Below are positions 37,823-47,635 of a DNA stretch of 64,000 bases, piece after piece. Position numbers and translations under genes: made by a program. How positions within the stretch are numbered: the first letter of the stretch is position 1; each line of letters begins with the position of its first letter. Source of the stretch: JAMZMI01 sp039970095 (GTDB lineage: Bacteria; Bacteroidota; Bacteroidia; Cytophagales; Cyclobacteriaceae); NCBI GenBank assembly GCA_039970095.1, contig JBDVMP010000048.1, forward strand, positions 1-64,000, given 5' to 3'. The notes beneath the pieces are model-generated. The model saw nothing but the letters and a program-made list of their open reading frames with translations. It searched no databases and was not told where the DNA came from.

Positions 37823-37909
37823 CTGAATCCCAGCTCATAGTAAGGTTTTGTTCATTTGATATGAGAAGAAGACAAATTCTTCTTTGTAAAAGACAAAACC
37901 TCGACTACT

Positions 37910-40900
37910 ATGAAAAACACTTTACTTCTATCATTGCCAGCACCACAAATATGGAGAGCGCGTTTCGCCATCTTCATGTTGGTAGTACTCGGAGGGCTTT
38001 TTATCAGCTTTCGAGCCATAGCGATTCCTCTTGAGATTGTCTCAAAATCTCCCGCAAGTGGGTCTTTCCCATCCGGAGGTCGCGAACTCAGCATTACACT
38101 CAACAAGTCAGTGGGTTTGACGCTCCAGCCTTCGAAAGAAATACGCGTTTATAGATATTCTGACGATGCGCTACTACAGACCCTGGACATCAGTCACGAT
38201 AACACCAATCAGATAGGGGACGATATTTACTTCACCCTGGATGAGTTTCTTCCTCACGGAGTGGAGGTTTATGTACAGCTAGATTATGGTGCATTTGTAG
38301 ATTTCTCTGCCGATCCTGACGACTACACCCCGGGTATTCTGGATGATTCCTGGAGGTTTACTGTAGGATCCGACAGACCTGAAATCACCGACATGAGTAT
38401 TATCTCAGATAATCTGGCTCCTGTGAATATTCAGTTAGAAATCACCTTCGACAGATCGGTAGTCAAAAGCGATGAAGATGGTATCGAATTCGGAGTGTAC
38501 CGCAAGAGCGATGACTTTAGAGTAAATGGGTTTGATGTAGTAGATGTGGATTTATCTACTGTTACCATTTCATCTTCTTCTAGTTTTTACGGCAATCTAC
38601 AATCCAACACAGAGTACTATGTGAGTATGGAGGAGGGCTATTTTGTGCAGCACAATAGCGCAGTGAGAGCCGCAGAAGGAGTGGGCCAGTCGAATCAGTA
38701 CGAGTGGTCATTTACTACAAGAGTAAATGATGGCAATGCACCAGATCTTGTTTCACTGTCTCCTGCCAATGGCGATCAGCGAGTGGCCAGACTAGCCGAA
38801 GATTTGGAGTTTACCATGACCTTCGATGAACCGGTTTATTTGGGAAATACCAGTAGCAAGGCATTCCTCTACAGAGCATCAGATGATGTGTTGATTTATA
38901 ATCTGGGCGCCAACGCTTCTTCTTCAGAAGACAACCTCTCGGTGACCTTCACCACACCAAACAATTTGACCACAGATACAGAATATTATATTTTGTTAGA
39001 TCTTACACCTGGGGCGTTTGGCTTACCATATTTTGATACTGACGAAAACTCCATTCCTGCAATAAGTAATTCAAGCCAGTGGGCATTCAAAACCTATGGG
39101 TCTATACAAAAAACGGCATACACTCCTGAAATTGCAGCAGATGATGCAAGTGGCAATTTGGTTGCAACATTGACCACTGATGCACCACTCGAATGGGGAG
39201 ATGCAGGGGATGTTAACCTCGTAAATTACATTGGGTCATCTGTTGAGAAGACAATCGCCAACGGTTCAGGAGATGTTAGTTTTGATGGCACTAGTGTTAC
39301 CATTGATTTTGGTGAAGTTGATTATGAGACTCATTACTACATCACTTTTGACAATGGAGCTATCGTAGATGAATTTGATCAAAGTGTAACTTTCACCAAT
39401 AAGCAGTGGCACTTCACGACAGAAGCAGCTCCTAATGTAGCTCCTACAAATGTGGAACTTACATCCTATGATGTCAATGAAAACAGCGCAGTAAACACAG
39501 TGGTCGGATTTCTGTTTGCCACAGACGAAAATGCTGGCGATAGCCACATTTATAGTTTGGTCAGTAACCCAGGTGATCTTTTCAATATTTCAGGTTACAA
39601 CCTGAGAGTCAATGGTGATCTGGATTTTGAAGCCAGTGCAAGCCACGTCATTCGCGTAGAAGCGGATGACCAAAATGGAGGTACTTTCGAAAAAGACCTG
39701 ACTATCACAGTAAATAATGTAGTAGAGTCTCCTACCGATATTCTACTCTCTAATACGAGCATTGACGAAAACAACGAAGAAGATGCTTTGATTGGCACTT
39801 TGAGTACTGTAGACTCTGACAATGGAGAAACGCATATTTATTCATTAAACATCAACCCGGGAGGGACATTTTATATCACCAACGGGAATGAACTGCGCAC
39901 TAACATATCCTTTGATTTTGAAACAACGGAGAGTTATGATATCAGAATATTAACTGACGATCAGAATGGAGGCTCATTTCTAAAGGACTTTACCATCACC
40001 GTAAATGATGGCTCAGAGAATGTTGCCCCGACGGATATTTCTCTTACGGCCACCTCTATAGACGAAAACAATGCCGATGATGCTGCCATTGCCGGGATAA
40101 GCGCAACAGACGCGGATGTGGGAGATACCCATATTTACACCTTGTTGGTAAACCCGGACAATAGCTTCAGTATATCGGGTTCTTTACTCTATGCCAATGC
40201 ATCTTTCGACTATGAAACGCAAAGCAGCTACGACATTCGTATTCAGGCAGCAGATCAAGGAAATAATACCTTCGAAAAAGATTTTACCATCACAATCAAT
40301 GATGTAGTGGAAAGCAACAACCCGACAGATATTACCCTGTCAGACAATGCTTTCGAGGAAACCAGGCAGGTAGGTTATACAATTGGTTCTTTTTCTACAA
40401 CAGACCCTGACGAAGGAGAGTCTTATACCTATGCTCTGGTAGCAGGCGAAGGAGATACTGATAATGATAATTTCTCGATAGTTGGTTCCCAGCTGAGAGT
40501 AGGCACAGCCTTCGATTTTGAAACACAATCCGAGCATTCTATTCGGGTACAAACCGATGATGGAAACACAGGCACATTTGAAAAAATATTCTTAATAACC
40601 GTGGAGGATGACCCTGAAGTCCCGACTGACATTACACTGGACAATTCCACTATTACCGAAGACAATTCTATTGGCGATGTAATAGGCACATTGACTACTG
40701 ACGATCAAGATATAGGAGACACACATTCATATTCAATTTTGACGATTGGTGGAAGCACCGATCACACAGCATTCGAAATTGTTGATGATGAGTTGAAAGC
40801 AGCTGTGGTTTTTGATTTTGAGACCCAAAACAGCTACACTATCCGCATAAGAACCCAAGATGCAATTGGTGACTCCTATGTGGAGGATTTTGTGATCACT

Positions 40901-43900
40901 ATAGATGACGGGGTTGAAGCAAACACTGCCCCAACGGATATAACACTTTCTCCAAATGATCTCGACGAAAATAGCATTATGAACACAATTGTAGGCTCTT
41001 TTTCTGCTACTGATCCTGATGCTGGAGATAGCCACACATTCTCATTGGTTGCCGGTGATGGAAGTGAAGATAACGGCAGCTTTTTCATCTCTGGTGATGA
41101 TTTGAGAGTGGGGCCTGATCCCGAGTTTGATTACGAAACCAAAGCCACCTATTTCATCAGAGTGCGGGCAAATGACGGAAATGGAGGTTTGTTTGAAAAA
41201 GAACTTACCGTCACTGTCAACGATGTGAATGAAAATCAAGCTCCAACGGCTGTAAACCTAACTCCCTCCAGCATCAATGAAAACAATGTTCCAACTGCTA
41301 CCATCGGAACGTTGACGACTGTAGATCCAGATGAAGGAGATACACATACCTATACCCTTCAAAACTTCTTGGCAATCTTCACAATAGAGGGAGATCAGCT
41401 CAAAGCCGATATTGCATTCGATTATGAGGATCAGGATAGTTATACTATCAACATTCAAACCGATGATGGCAATGGAGGTACATATACCCAGAGTGTAGAG
41501 ATCACGATCAACGATGTGGAAGAGGATGTCACCGGCCCTGAAATTGTGAGCTTCGATCCCACTGACAATGCTACCAATGTTGCCTTGGACGAAGATCTCA
41601 TTGTGACTTTTGATGAACCCATTCTTGCGAGTTCGGGCACAGTAAGAGTAGCACTGGTTTCATCTGGCACCATTATAATCAATGGCAGTCCTCATGATGG
41701 TAGTGATCAGTTTACTGTAGACGGTAGCACACTGACCATACATATGGGCGCAGAAGACCGGGTAAGAGATTTTAATGCTGCAAGTGAGTATTATGTAGAA
41801 ATTTATAACAGCGCTGTGGTGGATTTTAATGCGAACCCTTTTGATATGGGGTGGGATCATACGGATCAAACCACATGGAGCTTTACCACTGTCAAAGGAA
41901 CTCCGGAAATCGTGTTAGATGCGATCGCAGACAAAATGACGGATGACGAAGACTTTGTGGTTTCTGCCACTTCTGACAATGCGCAGACTTCAATTGTTTA
42001 CTCAATAGTCTCTGGTCCTGCTACCATCAGCGGTCAGACTGTTTCGCTAACGGGAGCTACGGGTACTGTAACTGTACAAGCTAGTCAGGTCGAAACGGCA
42101 GGATTTGTGGCCGGGTCGGTCACCACTACTTTTGACGTTTCTGATACGCCGGATGTGAATGGCCCGCAAATCGTTTCTTTTACCCCTGAAGATGATGCCG
42201 ATGAAGTGCCAAAAGGGAGTGATTTGACTGTCACCTTTAATGAACCAGTTCAATTTGGCAATGGATTCATTCAAGTCATCAGAGCAGGTGGGTCAGGTCA
42301 GCAGGTTATTAGTGCGGCCGGCAATAGTGGGCAAGATGTATTGAGCATCGATGGTTCGGCTCTCACCATTCATTTAGGTGGAGAGGATCGTATTCGGGAC
42401 TTGTTTTTTGGTGCGGAATACTATGTGACCATAAATACTAGCGCTATTAGAGATTTGGCAGGCAACAATTTAGAAACCGGAATCAGTAACACGACGGATT
42501 GGAGTTTTACGGCTGAGCGTGAGACAATCACATGGAGCGCTGGTGCATGGAGCAATGGAACCGGGCCAAGTAATGTAAAAAACGCTATCATAGATGATGA
42601 TTTTTCTGTGGAGGAAGACAGAGGATATAGTTTGTTGGTCGCAGACCTTACCATAAATGCCGGATTTACACTGACCGTGGATGGAGACAACACCTTGAGT
42701 GTTTATGGAGACCTTACAAATAATGGATCATTGACTGTGGAGTCAGGCTCATCCCTCATTACCTATGAAGGAAATACCATCAGTGACAATATCACCATCC
42801 AACGAAATACCCGCTACGCCGATGGTAAATACAGTTTCGTTGGTACACCAGTAGAGGAGGATGCCAATATCACCGGAGCGGATCTGGGGTCTCATGTTTA
42901 TAGGTATGACGAAGGAGCTTCCGCCGATGAAAATGACTTAGCGCGTTGGCAAGATGCCTCTTTAGATGCTTTGGTTCCGGGTAGAGGTTACACCCAGGCA
43001 AACCAGCAACTGATTGAGTTTGTGGGCAAACCCAACAGCGGAACGATAACATACGGAGGAAGTCATTCTACGGACGGTTGGCATTTGGTGAGCAATCCTT
43101 ATCCTGCAGCCATTCATATTGATGACTTCATAGATGGAAATGAGGACATCACGGGCTCTGTTTACATCTGGGATGACAATGGCTCAGACGTGAGCCGGGG
43201 ACTGAATAGTGACTACATAGCGGCCAACAAAATGGGTGCAACAGATTCTCACGGAGTGGACAGTGAAGCCCGGTTCAACGATCACCTCGGGTCCATGCAG
43301 GGCTTCTTCGTGCAGTTGGATGGCTTTAGTGGTCTTGTCAACTTCACTGAGGAGATGCGGGTTTCAGGACAAAATGACGACAACAACTTCTTTAGACAAG
43401 TGGATGTGGATGATGTCTCTCGTATTCGGGTGAACCTCACCAACGGTGAGGGGCTGTTCAGGCAAACCATGATTGGCTGGGGATCGGCCTTTTCAGATAC
43501 TGAGTTTGTGAAAGGATATGATGCGGAACTGTTCAGATCGGGAACGTATCAAATCTACTCGATGAAGGAAGACATTCCACTTTCGATTCAGGCAGCTTCC
43601 ACGGAAAGAAAGCAGGTGGCTCTTGGCTTGAAAATCGAAAAATCCGGAATGTATTCACTGGAAATAGATACGCGGGAATACTCAGGAGAGGAAGTATTCA
43701 TACATGATCTTATAGCTGGAAGGTACATCAGCGCGGCAGACGGTCCATATCAATTCATGGCAAATGGAGGACAATTGACTAACCGGTTTGAACTGGTGGT
43801 CAAGTCTGCTGTGCTAGGTGTGCAGAGCAACCTTGCTGAGGTTTATGCCTCTGGTAAGACATTGTATATCAAGACAAAAGATACCATGATCAAGGACTAC

Positions 43901-44038
43901 CAGATTTTCAACCTGCTTGGTGTTGAGGTCATGACCATCCAAGCAAGCGGCTCGAGTGAGATCTACCTCAACGATTTGTCAAATGGCGTTTACATCGTGT
44001 CAGATGGCATTGAGAGCAAGAAAATAATATTAAAATAA
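37910..44038 (+). CDS. 2042-residue T9SS-exported adhesin-like protein with seven cadherin-like repeats
   Basis: A long N-terminal signal/membrane segment (~18-40, FAIFMLVVLGGLFISF). Residues ~45-500 hold four Big_5/SbsA-type Ig domains (LSPANGDQRVARLAEDLEFT, DEPVYLGN). Residues ~508-1205 hold seven cadherin-like repeats of ~100 residues, each opening like APTDISLTATSIDENNADDA, with DADVGDTHIYTL and FDYETQSSYDIRI inside; the DEN and DxD motifs fit calcium binding. Two more Big_5 domains flank an MBG-like unit (~1207-1535). The shared module begins at ~1537 (WSAGAWSNGTGPSNVKNAI, RYADGKYSFVGTPVEED, GWHLVSNPYPAA, GSMQGFFVQLDG). It ends in a T9SS tail (NGVYIVSDGIESKKIILK) matching the cassette D tail nearly base for base. 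It probably mediates adhesion (inference). Mini gene 122 bp downstream. Confidence 0.9.
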   Translation: MKNTLLLSLPAPQIWRARFAIFMLVVLGGLFISFRAIAIPLEIVSKSPASGSFPSGGRELSITLNKSVGLTLQPSKEIRVYRYSDDALLQTLDISHDNTNQIGDDIYFTLDEFLPHGVEVYVQLDYGAFVDFSADPDDYTPGILDDSWRFTVGSDRPEITDMSIISDNLAPVNIQLEITFDRSVVKSDEDGIEFGVYRKSDDFRVNGFDVVDVDLSTVTISSSSSFYGNLQSNTEYYVSMEEGYFVQHNSAVRAAEGVGQSNQYEWSFTTRVNDGNAPDLVSLSPANGDQRVARLAEDLEFTMTFDEPVYLGNTSSKAFLYRASDDVLIYNLGANASSSEDNLSVTFTTPNNLTTDTEYYILLDLTPGAFGLPYFDTDENSIPAISNSSQWAFKTYGSIQKTAYTPEIAADDASGNLVATLTTDAPLEWGDAGDVNLVNYIGSSVEKTIANGSGDVSFDGTSVTIDFGEVDYETHYYITFDNGAIVDEFDQSVTFTNKQWHFTTEAAPNVAPTNVELTSYDVNENSAVNTVVGFLFATDENAGDSHIYSLVSNPGDLFNISGYNLRVNGDLDFEASASHVIRVEADDQNGGTFEKDLTITVNNVVESPTDILLSNTSIDENNEEDALIGTLSTVDSDNGETHIYSLNINPGGTFYITNGNELRTNISFDFETTESYDIRILTDDQNGGSFLKDFTITVNDGSENVAPTDISLTATSIDENNADDAAIAGISATDADVGDTHIYTLLVNPDNSFSISGSLLYANASFDYETQSSYDIRIQAADQGNNTFEKDFTITINDVVESNNPTDITLSDNAFEETRQVGYTIGSFSTTDPDEGESYTYALVAGEGDTDNDNFSIVGSQLRVGTAFDFETQSEHSIRVQTDDGNTGTFEKIFLITVEDDPEVPTDITLDNSTITEDNSIGDVIGTLTTDDQDIGDTHSYSILTIGGSTDHTAFEIVDDELKAAVVFDFETQNSYTIRIRTQDAIGDSYVEDFVITIDDGVEANTAPTDITLSPNDLDENSIMNTIVGSFSATDPDAGDSHTFSLVAGDGSEDNGSFFISGDDLRVGPDPEFDYETKATYFIRVRANDGNGGLFEKELTVTVNDVNENQAPTAVNLTPSSINENNVPTATIGTLTTVDPDEGDTHTYTLQNFLAIFTIEGDQLKADIAFDYEDQDSYTINIQTDDGNGGTYTQSVEITINDVEEDVTGPEIVSFDPTDNATNVALDEDLIVTFDEPILASSGTVRVALVSSGTIIINGSPHDGSDQFTVDGSTLTIHMGAEDRVRDFNAASEYYVEIYNSAVVDFNANPFDMGWDHTDQTTWSFTTVKGTPEIVLDAIADKMTDDEDFVVSATSDNAQTSIVYSIVSGPATISGQTVSLTGATGTVTVQASQVETAGFVAGSVTTTFDVSDTPDVNGPQIVSFTPEDDADEVPKGSDLTVTFNEPVQFGNGFIQVIRAGGSGQQVISAAGNSGQDVLSIDGSALTIHLGGEDRIRDLFFGAEYYVTINTSAIRDLAGNNLETGISNTTDWSFTAERETITWSAGAWSNGTGPSNVKNAIIDDDFSVEEDRGYSLLVADLTINAGFTLTVDGDNTLSVYGDLTNNGSLTVESGSSLITYEGNTISDNITIQRNTRYADGKYSFVGTPVEEDANITGADLGSHVYRYDEGASADENDLARWQDASLDALVPGRGYTQANQQLIEFVGKPNSGTITYGGSHSTDGWHLVSNPYPAAIHIDDFIDGNEDITGSVYIWDDNGSDVSRGLNSDYIAANKMGATDSHGVDSEARFNDHLGSMQGFFVQLDGFSGLVNFTEEMRVSGQNDDNNFFRQVDVDDVSRIRVNLTNGEGLFRQTMIGWGSAFSDTEFVKGYDAELFRSGTYQIYSMKEDIPLSIQAASTERKQVALGLKIEKSGMYSLEIDTREYSGEEVFIHDLIAGRYISAADGPYQFMANGGQLTNRFELVVKSAVLGVQSNLAEVYASGKTLYIKTKDTMIKDYQIFNLLGVEVMTIQASGSSEIYLNDLSNGVYIVSDGIESKKIILK

Positions 44039-44045
44039 CCTAGCT

Positions 44046-44143
44046 CGTCATTCCACGGAAGCGACCAAAAGGAGCTTACCGGGGAATCTGTTTGATAAGA
44101 ACAAGATTCCCAGATCTCCACTTCGTTGCGTCGGGGAATGACG
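44046..44143 (+). repeat. REP-like nested inverted repeat between giant and mini gene
   Basis: Outer arms CGTCATTCC (44046) and GGAATGACG (ending 44143) enclose inner arms GGGAATCT (44082-44089) and AGATTCCC (44104-44111). The right end, with CCACTTCGTTGCGTCGGG and the adjoining A-run, is almost identical to the element at 56711-56752, also placed between a giant and its mini gene. Confidence 0.75.
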
Positions 44144-44160
44144 ATCAAAAAAACATTACC

Positions 44161-44331
44161 ATGAAAAACATCATCATAAAAACACTCGCAATTCTACCTG
44201 TACTGTTAATCACTCTGCCAGCCATGGCGCAAGGCGCACCTCCAGCCACACCCATAGATGGCGGGCTGAGTTTGCTTCTTGCGGCAGGGGGAGTTTACGG
44301 AATCAAGAAACTCAAAGACCGTAAAAAATAG
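44161..44331 (+). CDS. Mini PID-CTERM-type membrane protein (56 aa)
   Basis: MKNIIIKTLAILPVLLITLP...AMAQ signal peptide, GAPPATPIDGGLSLLL, AAGGVYG, and the most basic tail of the set (IKKLKDRKK). The ATG at 44161 is preferred over an upstream in-frame ATG at 44092, which would place the inverted-repeat element inside the coding sequence and destroy the signal peptide. It belongs to the main subgroup with 4563, 8925, 50457 and 56772, which share even signal-peptide bases. Confidence 0.85.
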   Translation: MKNIIIKTLAILPVLLITLPAMAQGAPPATPIDGGLSLLLAAGGVYGIKKLKDRKK

Positions 44332-44355
44332 AAAACATTCATAGCTGGTTTATCT

Positions 44356-44385
44356 AGCGATATCCGAAAGGATATCGCTTTTTTT
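44356..44385 (+). terminator. Rho-independent terminator after cassette C
   Basis: AGCGATATCC-GAAA-GGATATCGCT is a perfect 10-bp stem with a GAAA tetraloop, followed by TTTTTT. Confidence 0.92.
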
Positions 44386-44425
44386 GTTTGGAGCTATAAT
44401 GAGAGTTTGATTTCAATCTGAGGAA

Positions 44426-44458
44426 TTAGTAATCCACAACATTCTTTAGTAAGATTAC
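44426..44458 (+). promoter_or_regulatory. Repeat cluster before the hybrid sensor gene
   Basis: TTAGTAA occurs at 44426 and 44446 (20 bp apart), and GTAATC (44429) with GATTAC (44453) forms an inverted repeat. It lies ~26 bp before the ATG at 44485. The word is not shared with the repeats before the cassette D giant, so autoregulation is not supported. Confidence 0.35.
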
Positions 44459-44484
44459 TTATCACTTAACTCAGCGTGCTATAG

Positions 44485-47448
44485 ATGGTCTTATCTCTCG
44501 TCAAGACGTATCTTCATAAATTCCTGCATACAGGGGCGATACGACTTTTGCTTTTTGTTCTTATCTGCGTCAGCACCCATGCTTTTGGACAGCTAGCAAA
44601 AAGGGAGGCTGATAGTCTGAAACGTCAAATTGATGATGTTAACCCGGGCGTTCGTATTAGGCAATATTTGCGGCTTGCACACATATATGCGGAGCGTTTT
44701 GATTCTGACAGTCTTCTCCACTACAGTCTTTTGGTGGAAGAAACGATCAAAGAGATCCCTGATTCCACCCAGTTTACTCACCTTATTTATAGCTGGTTAT
44801 TGTGGAGTCACAATATAAAAGGGGACTATGAAAAAGGTATCCCTATTGCTGCTAAATTGGACGATGAGCTAAAGCGAATTGAAGAGGAAGGCAACCCAGA
44901 TAGGTATGTACTTACCATAGGCCCTCATCGCACAGAGCTATTTATTGATTACAATTCGTTGTACGATTTTTATCGTAAAATCGGAGATTACGAAAAAGCC
45001 TACTATTATGTGATTAAGGCAATTGATCAGGCCGAACGTGTTGGGGTGGAGTACGGCATGGCCGATAGTTACAATAATTTGGGCATTGTCTATGACCTGC
45101 AGGGAGACTATGAGAATGCGGTCATTAATTACCGAAAGGCCATAGACATTAATTTGGTTTTGGGTGAAACCAGAGAATGGAAGCTCGGCACTAATTACAA
45201 TAACCTGGGGATAGTTCTGAAGAATCTGGAGAAATACGACAGTTCGGAACTCGCTTATAATAGAGCATTAGATATAATGGAGGCTCGGCAGTCTGAGTAT
45301 GGGAAAGCCGTGATATTGGATAACCTTGGAGCACTGTTTCATGCTCAAGGTCAGTATGCCAAGGCTGTATCTCACCACAAAAAGGGGCTGGATATAATGA
45401 AACGACTGGGTTCGCGCGAACAGGAATCTCAGATTCTGCTTAATATGGCTTCTTCCCAGTTCAAACTTCAAGAGGTAGATGAGGCCGAGCAAAATGCGCT
45501 GGCAGCCTATGAGATAGCTCAGAAAGATGGGCAAACGGAGACCTTAAGGATGAGCGCCGAATTACTGGCTGAGTGGTATGCTTCTGTAGGCAAATTTGCG
45601 GAAGCATATAAATTTCAAAAAGTCTATCAGGAACAGTATGCGAAATTTCAAAACAGCGAAAAAAATAAGGCAGTAGAAAACCTGAAAATAAAATATGAAA
45701 CCAGCCAGCGAGAGAGTGAAAACGAGCTTCTAAGGTCTAAGGTGGAGGTCAATGAGTCCCTTATTGAGAGACAAAGGCTGTATATATTGCTCGCTTCGGT
45801 ACTTATCCTCTTTGTTTTGGTCGTGCTCTATCTCATATACAGAAACTATCGGCTTGAGAGCAAACGCAAAGCACTAATACAAACCCAGGCCAGAAGACTG
45901 GAAGAAATGGATAGCTATAAATCCAAGTTCTTTGCCAACGTTTCTCACGATTTGAGAACGCCACTCACACTTATCAAAAGCCGGGTGGAAGCGCTGCAGA
46001 ACGACGAGAAAAGCTTTCTCTCAGAGCAAGCACAGGATATTTTGCTGAAACTCAAAATGGACAATGAGCAGCTGGTGTCTTTTGCTGATGATATTCAGCA
46101 ATTGATTGCATTGGAGGAAGACAAACTCAATATTCAATACCAAAAGATCCATGTCTCAAGGTTTTTTCAAACGATCATCAAGCTCTTTAAATCCTTTGCC
46201 GAAATGCGGGGAGTGCGATTATCATTTGATAGTGAACTTACGGATGATGTGGTCGCTCATCTTGATGTAGAGAACATCCAAAGAGTAGCATACAATTTAT
46301 TGAATAATGCATTTAAATTCACCCCTCAGGGCGGTAGCATTTCTTGGAAAATTGCACCTGAGCAGAATGGTTTCACTTTCATTATATCGGATACTGGTAT
46401 TGGTCTGGAAGACAAGCTGTTGCCGAGAGTATTTGAAAGGTACTACCAGGCTGATAATCAGGCTCGTCCTCAAGAAGGCCTGGGCATTGGCTTGTCATTT
46501 GTGCGGGAGGTTGTAGAGTTGCATGGTGGAACGATCACCGTAAAGAGCGTGGTAGGACACGGAACTACCTTTCGAGGGTTTATTCCTTACAATCTCGACA
46601 AGAAGCTTTCTATTTCGGAGGAAGACACTTTTGAATACCTGCATGATAGAACGGATCGGATGTTGGAATTAGAACGCTTAAACAAAAACCAGGATTCAGC
46701 AGTCCTAAGCAGCCGGGCCTGGTCAGGCAATCCCATTGTGCTAATCGTAGATGATCATGCTGAGGTTAGAGAATATATAGGCAAAACCCTGGAAGAAGAC
46801 TATCACATCCTTCAGGCATCAAACGGAAGAGAAGCCCTGAGTATTTTAGAAAAGAGACGTGTAGATTTAGTGGTTACAGATCTCATGATGCCATATTTGG
46901 ACGGGTTTGGACTTATGGATGCCATGCGCAATGATCCGCGTTTTTCTCAAATGCCAACCATGGTCGTGTCTGCAAGAATGGGAGATGATGAACGTAGCAA
47001 AGTGCTCAAAAAGGGCGTTAATGACTTTCTGAGCAAGCCATTTGATAGGGTGGAGATGAAGGCCAGGATAGCAAATCTGTTAAGCTCAAAAGGGCAAAGA
47101 CTTTTTGAATCTGAAGATGCAGAGTCTGAAATAAGGCGCTCGGTTTTGGATAGACTTCATGATTACCTCATTCAAAATATTGACAGACAAACTCCGGTAA
47201 CTGAACTAGCAGAAGAACTCCTTACAAGTACCCGTAACTTGTACAGAATGATCAAAGAGCTCACCGGAAAGACGCCTTTGGAATATCAAAAGCAGTGCAG
47301 GTTTGAGTACGTCAAGGAAAAAGTAGCGAAAAGAGAGGTGAACTCCGTCAAAGAGGCTGCAGCCCTGATCGGCATGAAAAACACTACGTATTTCAAAAAG
47401 CAGTTTGAGGAACGGTTTGGAGCCAACCTTATCAAAACACTCGATTGA
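44485..47448 (+). CDS. Hybrid two-component protein: TPR sensor, histidine kinase, receiver and AraC-type HTH
   Basis: 987 residues that combine sensor and transcription factor in one chain (HTCS layout). An export signal (~20-36) is followed by TPR repeats (~155-385, YNNLGIVYDLQGDYENAVIN, LDNLGALFHAQGQYAKAVSH) and a coiled coil. One membrane segment at ~432-452 leads to HisKA with His488 in NVSHDLRTPLTL, and HATPase with NLLNNAFKFTPQG, SDTGIGL and GLGIGL. The receiver (~750-865) has phospho-acceptor Asp799 in VVTDLMMPYLDG. The AraC domain (~886-987, VTELAEELLTSTRNLYRMI, SVKEAAALIGMKNTTYFKKQ) closes the chain. Classic Bacteroides HTCS sense with a periplasmic propeller; here TPR repeats take that place, as in the neighbouring kinases. 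It lies directly before the giant gene at 47636. Confidence 0.93.
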   Translation: MVLSLVKTYLHKFLHTGAIRLLLFVLICVSTHAFGQLAKREADSLKRQIDDVNPGVRIRQYLRLAHIYAERFDSDSLLHYSLLVEETIKEIPDSTQFTHLIYSWLLWSHNIKGDYEKGIPIAAKLDDELKRIEEEGNPDRYVLTIGPHRTELFIDYNSLYDFYRKIGDYEKAYYYVIKAIDQAERVGVEYGMADSYNNLGIVYDLQGDYENAVINYRKAIDINLVLGETREWKLGTNYNNLGIVLKNLEKYDSSELAYNRALDIMEARQSEYGKAVILDNLGALFHAQGQYAKAVSHHKKGLDIMKRLGSREQESQILLNMASSQFKLQEVDEAEQNALAAYEIAQKDGQTETLRMSAELLAEWYASVGKFAEAYKFQKVYQEQYAKFQNSEKNKAVENLKIKYETSQRESENELLRSKVEVNESLIERQRLYILLASVLILFVLVVLYLIYRNYRLESKRKALIQTQARRLEEMDSYKSKFFANVSHDLRTPLTLIKSRVEALQNDEKSFLSEQAQDILLKLKMDNEQLVSFADDIQQLIALEEDKLNIQYQKIHVSRFFQTIIKLFKSFAEMRGVRLSFDSELTDDVVAHLDVENIQRVAYNLLNNAFKFTPQGGSISWKIAPEQNGFTFIISDTGIGLEDKLLPRVFERYYQADNQARPQEGLGIGLSFVREVVELHGGTITVKSVVGHGTTFRGFIPYNLDKKLSISEEDTFEYLHDRTDRMLELERLNKNQDSAVLSSRAWSGNPIVLIVDDHAEVREYIGKTLEEDYHILQASNGREALSILEKRRVDLVVTDLMMPYLDGFGLMDAMRNDPRFSQMPTMVVSARMGDDERSKVLKKGVNDFLSKPFDRVEMKARIANLLSSKGQRLFESEDAESEIRRSVLDRLHDYLIQNIDRQTPVTELAEELLTSTRNLYRMIKELTGKTPLEYQKQCRFEYVKEKVAKREVNSVKEAAALIGMKNTTYFKKQFEERFGANLIKTLD

Positions 47449-47528
47449 CGATAACACTTCTTATAACATTTTGATTTTATTTCTTCGCTGATTTTTATTC
47501 ATTGATTTACAATGACTTATATCAGAAT

Positions 47529-47582
47529 GGCACATTTGTGAATATTTTGGCACAAATCTAAAAGCACTTTCAGTCACATTTG
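47529..47582 (+). promoter_or_regulatory. Putative AraC-type operator before the cassette D giant
   Basis: GGCACATTTG (47529) and GGCACAAATC (47549) share their first six bases at a 20-bp step; ATTTGTG (47534-47540) and CACAAAT (47551-47557) also form an inverted repeat. A third related word, GTCACATTTG, lies at 47573. It is positioned between the hybrid regulator stop (47448) and the ATG at 47636. Confidence 0.5.
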
Positions 47583-47635
47583 GTACTGGTTTGGCAGGTA
47601 AACAACCTGTCTTGATTTTCAACTAGTATAGAATT

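Noticed and set aside
44092..44160. Upstream ATG extending the mini gene at 44161 by 23 codons
   Set aside because: It would run through the inverted-repeat element and bury the signal peptide; the homologous copies start at the equivalent of 44161.
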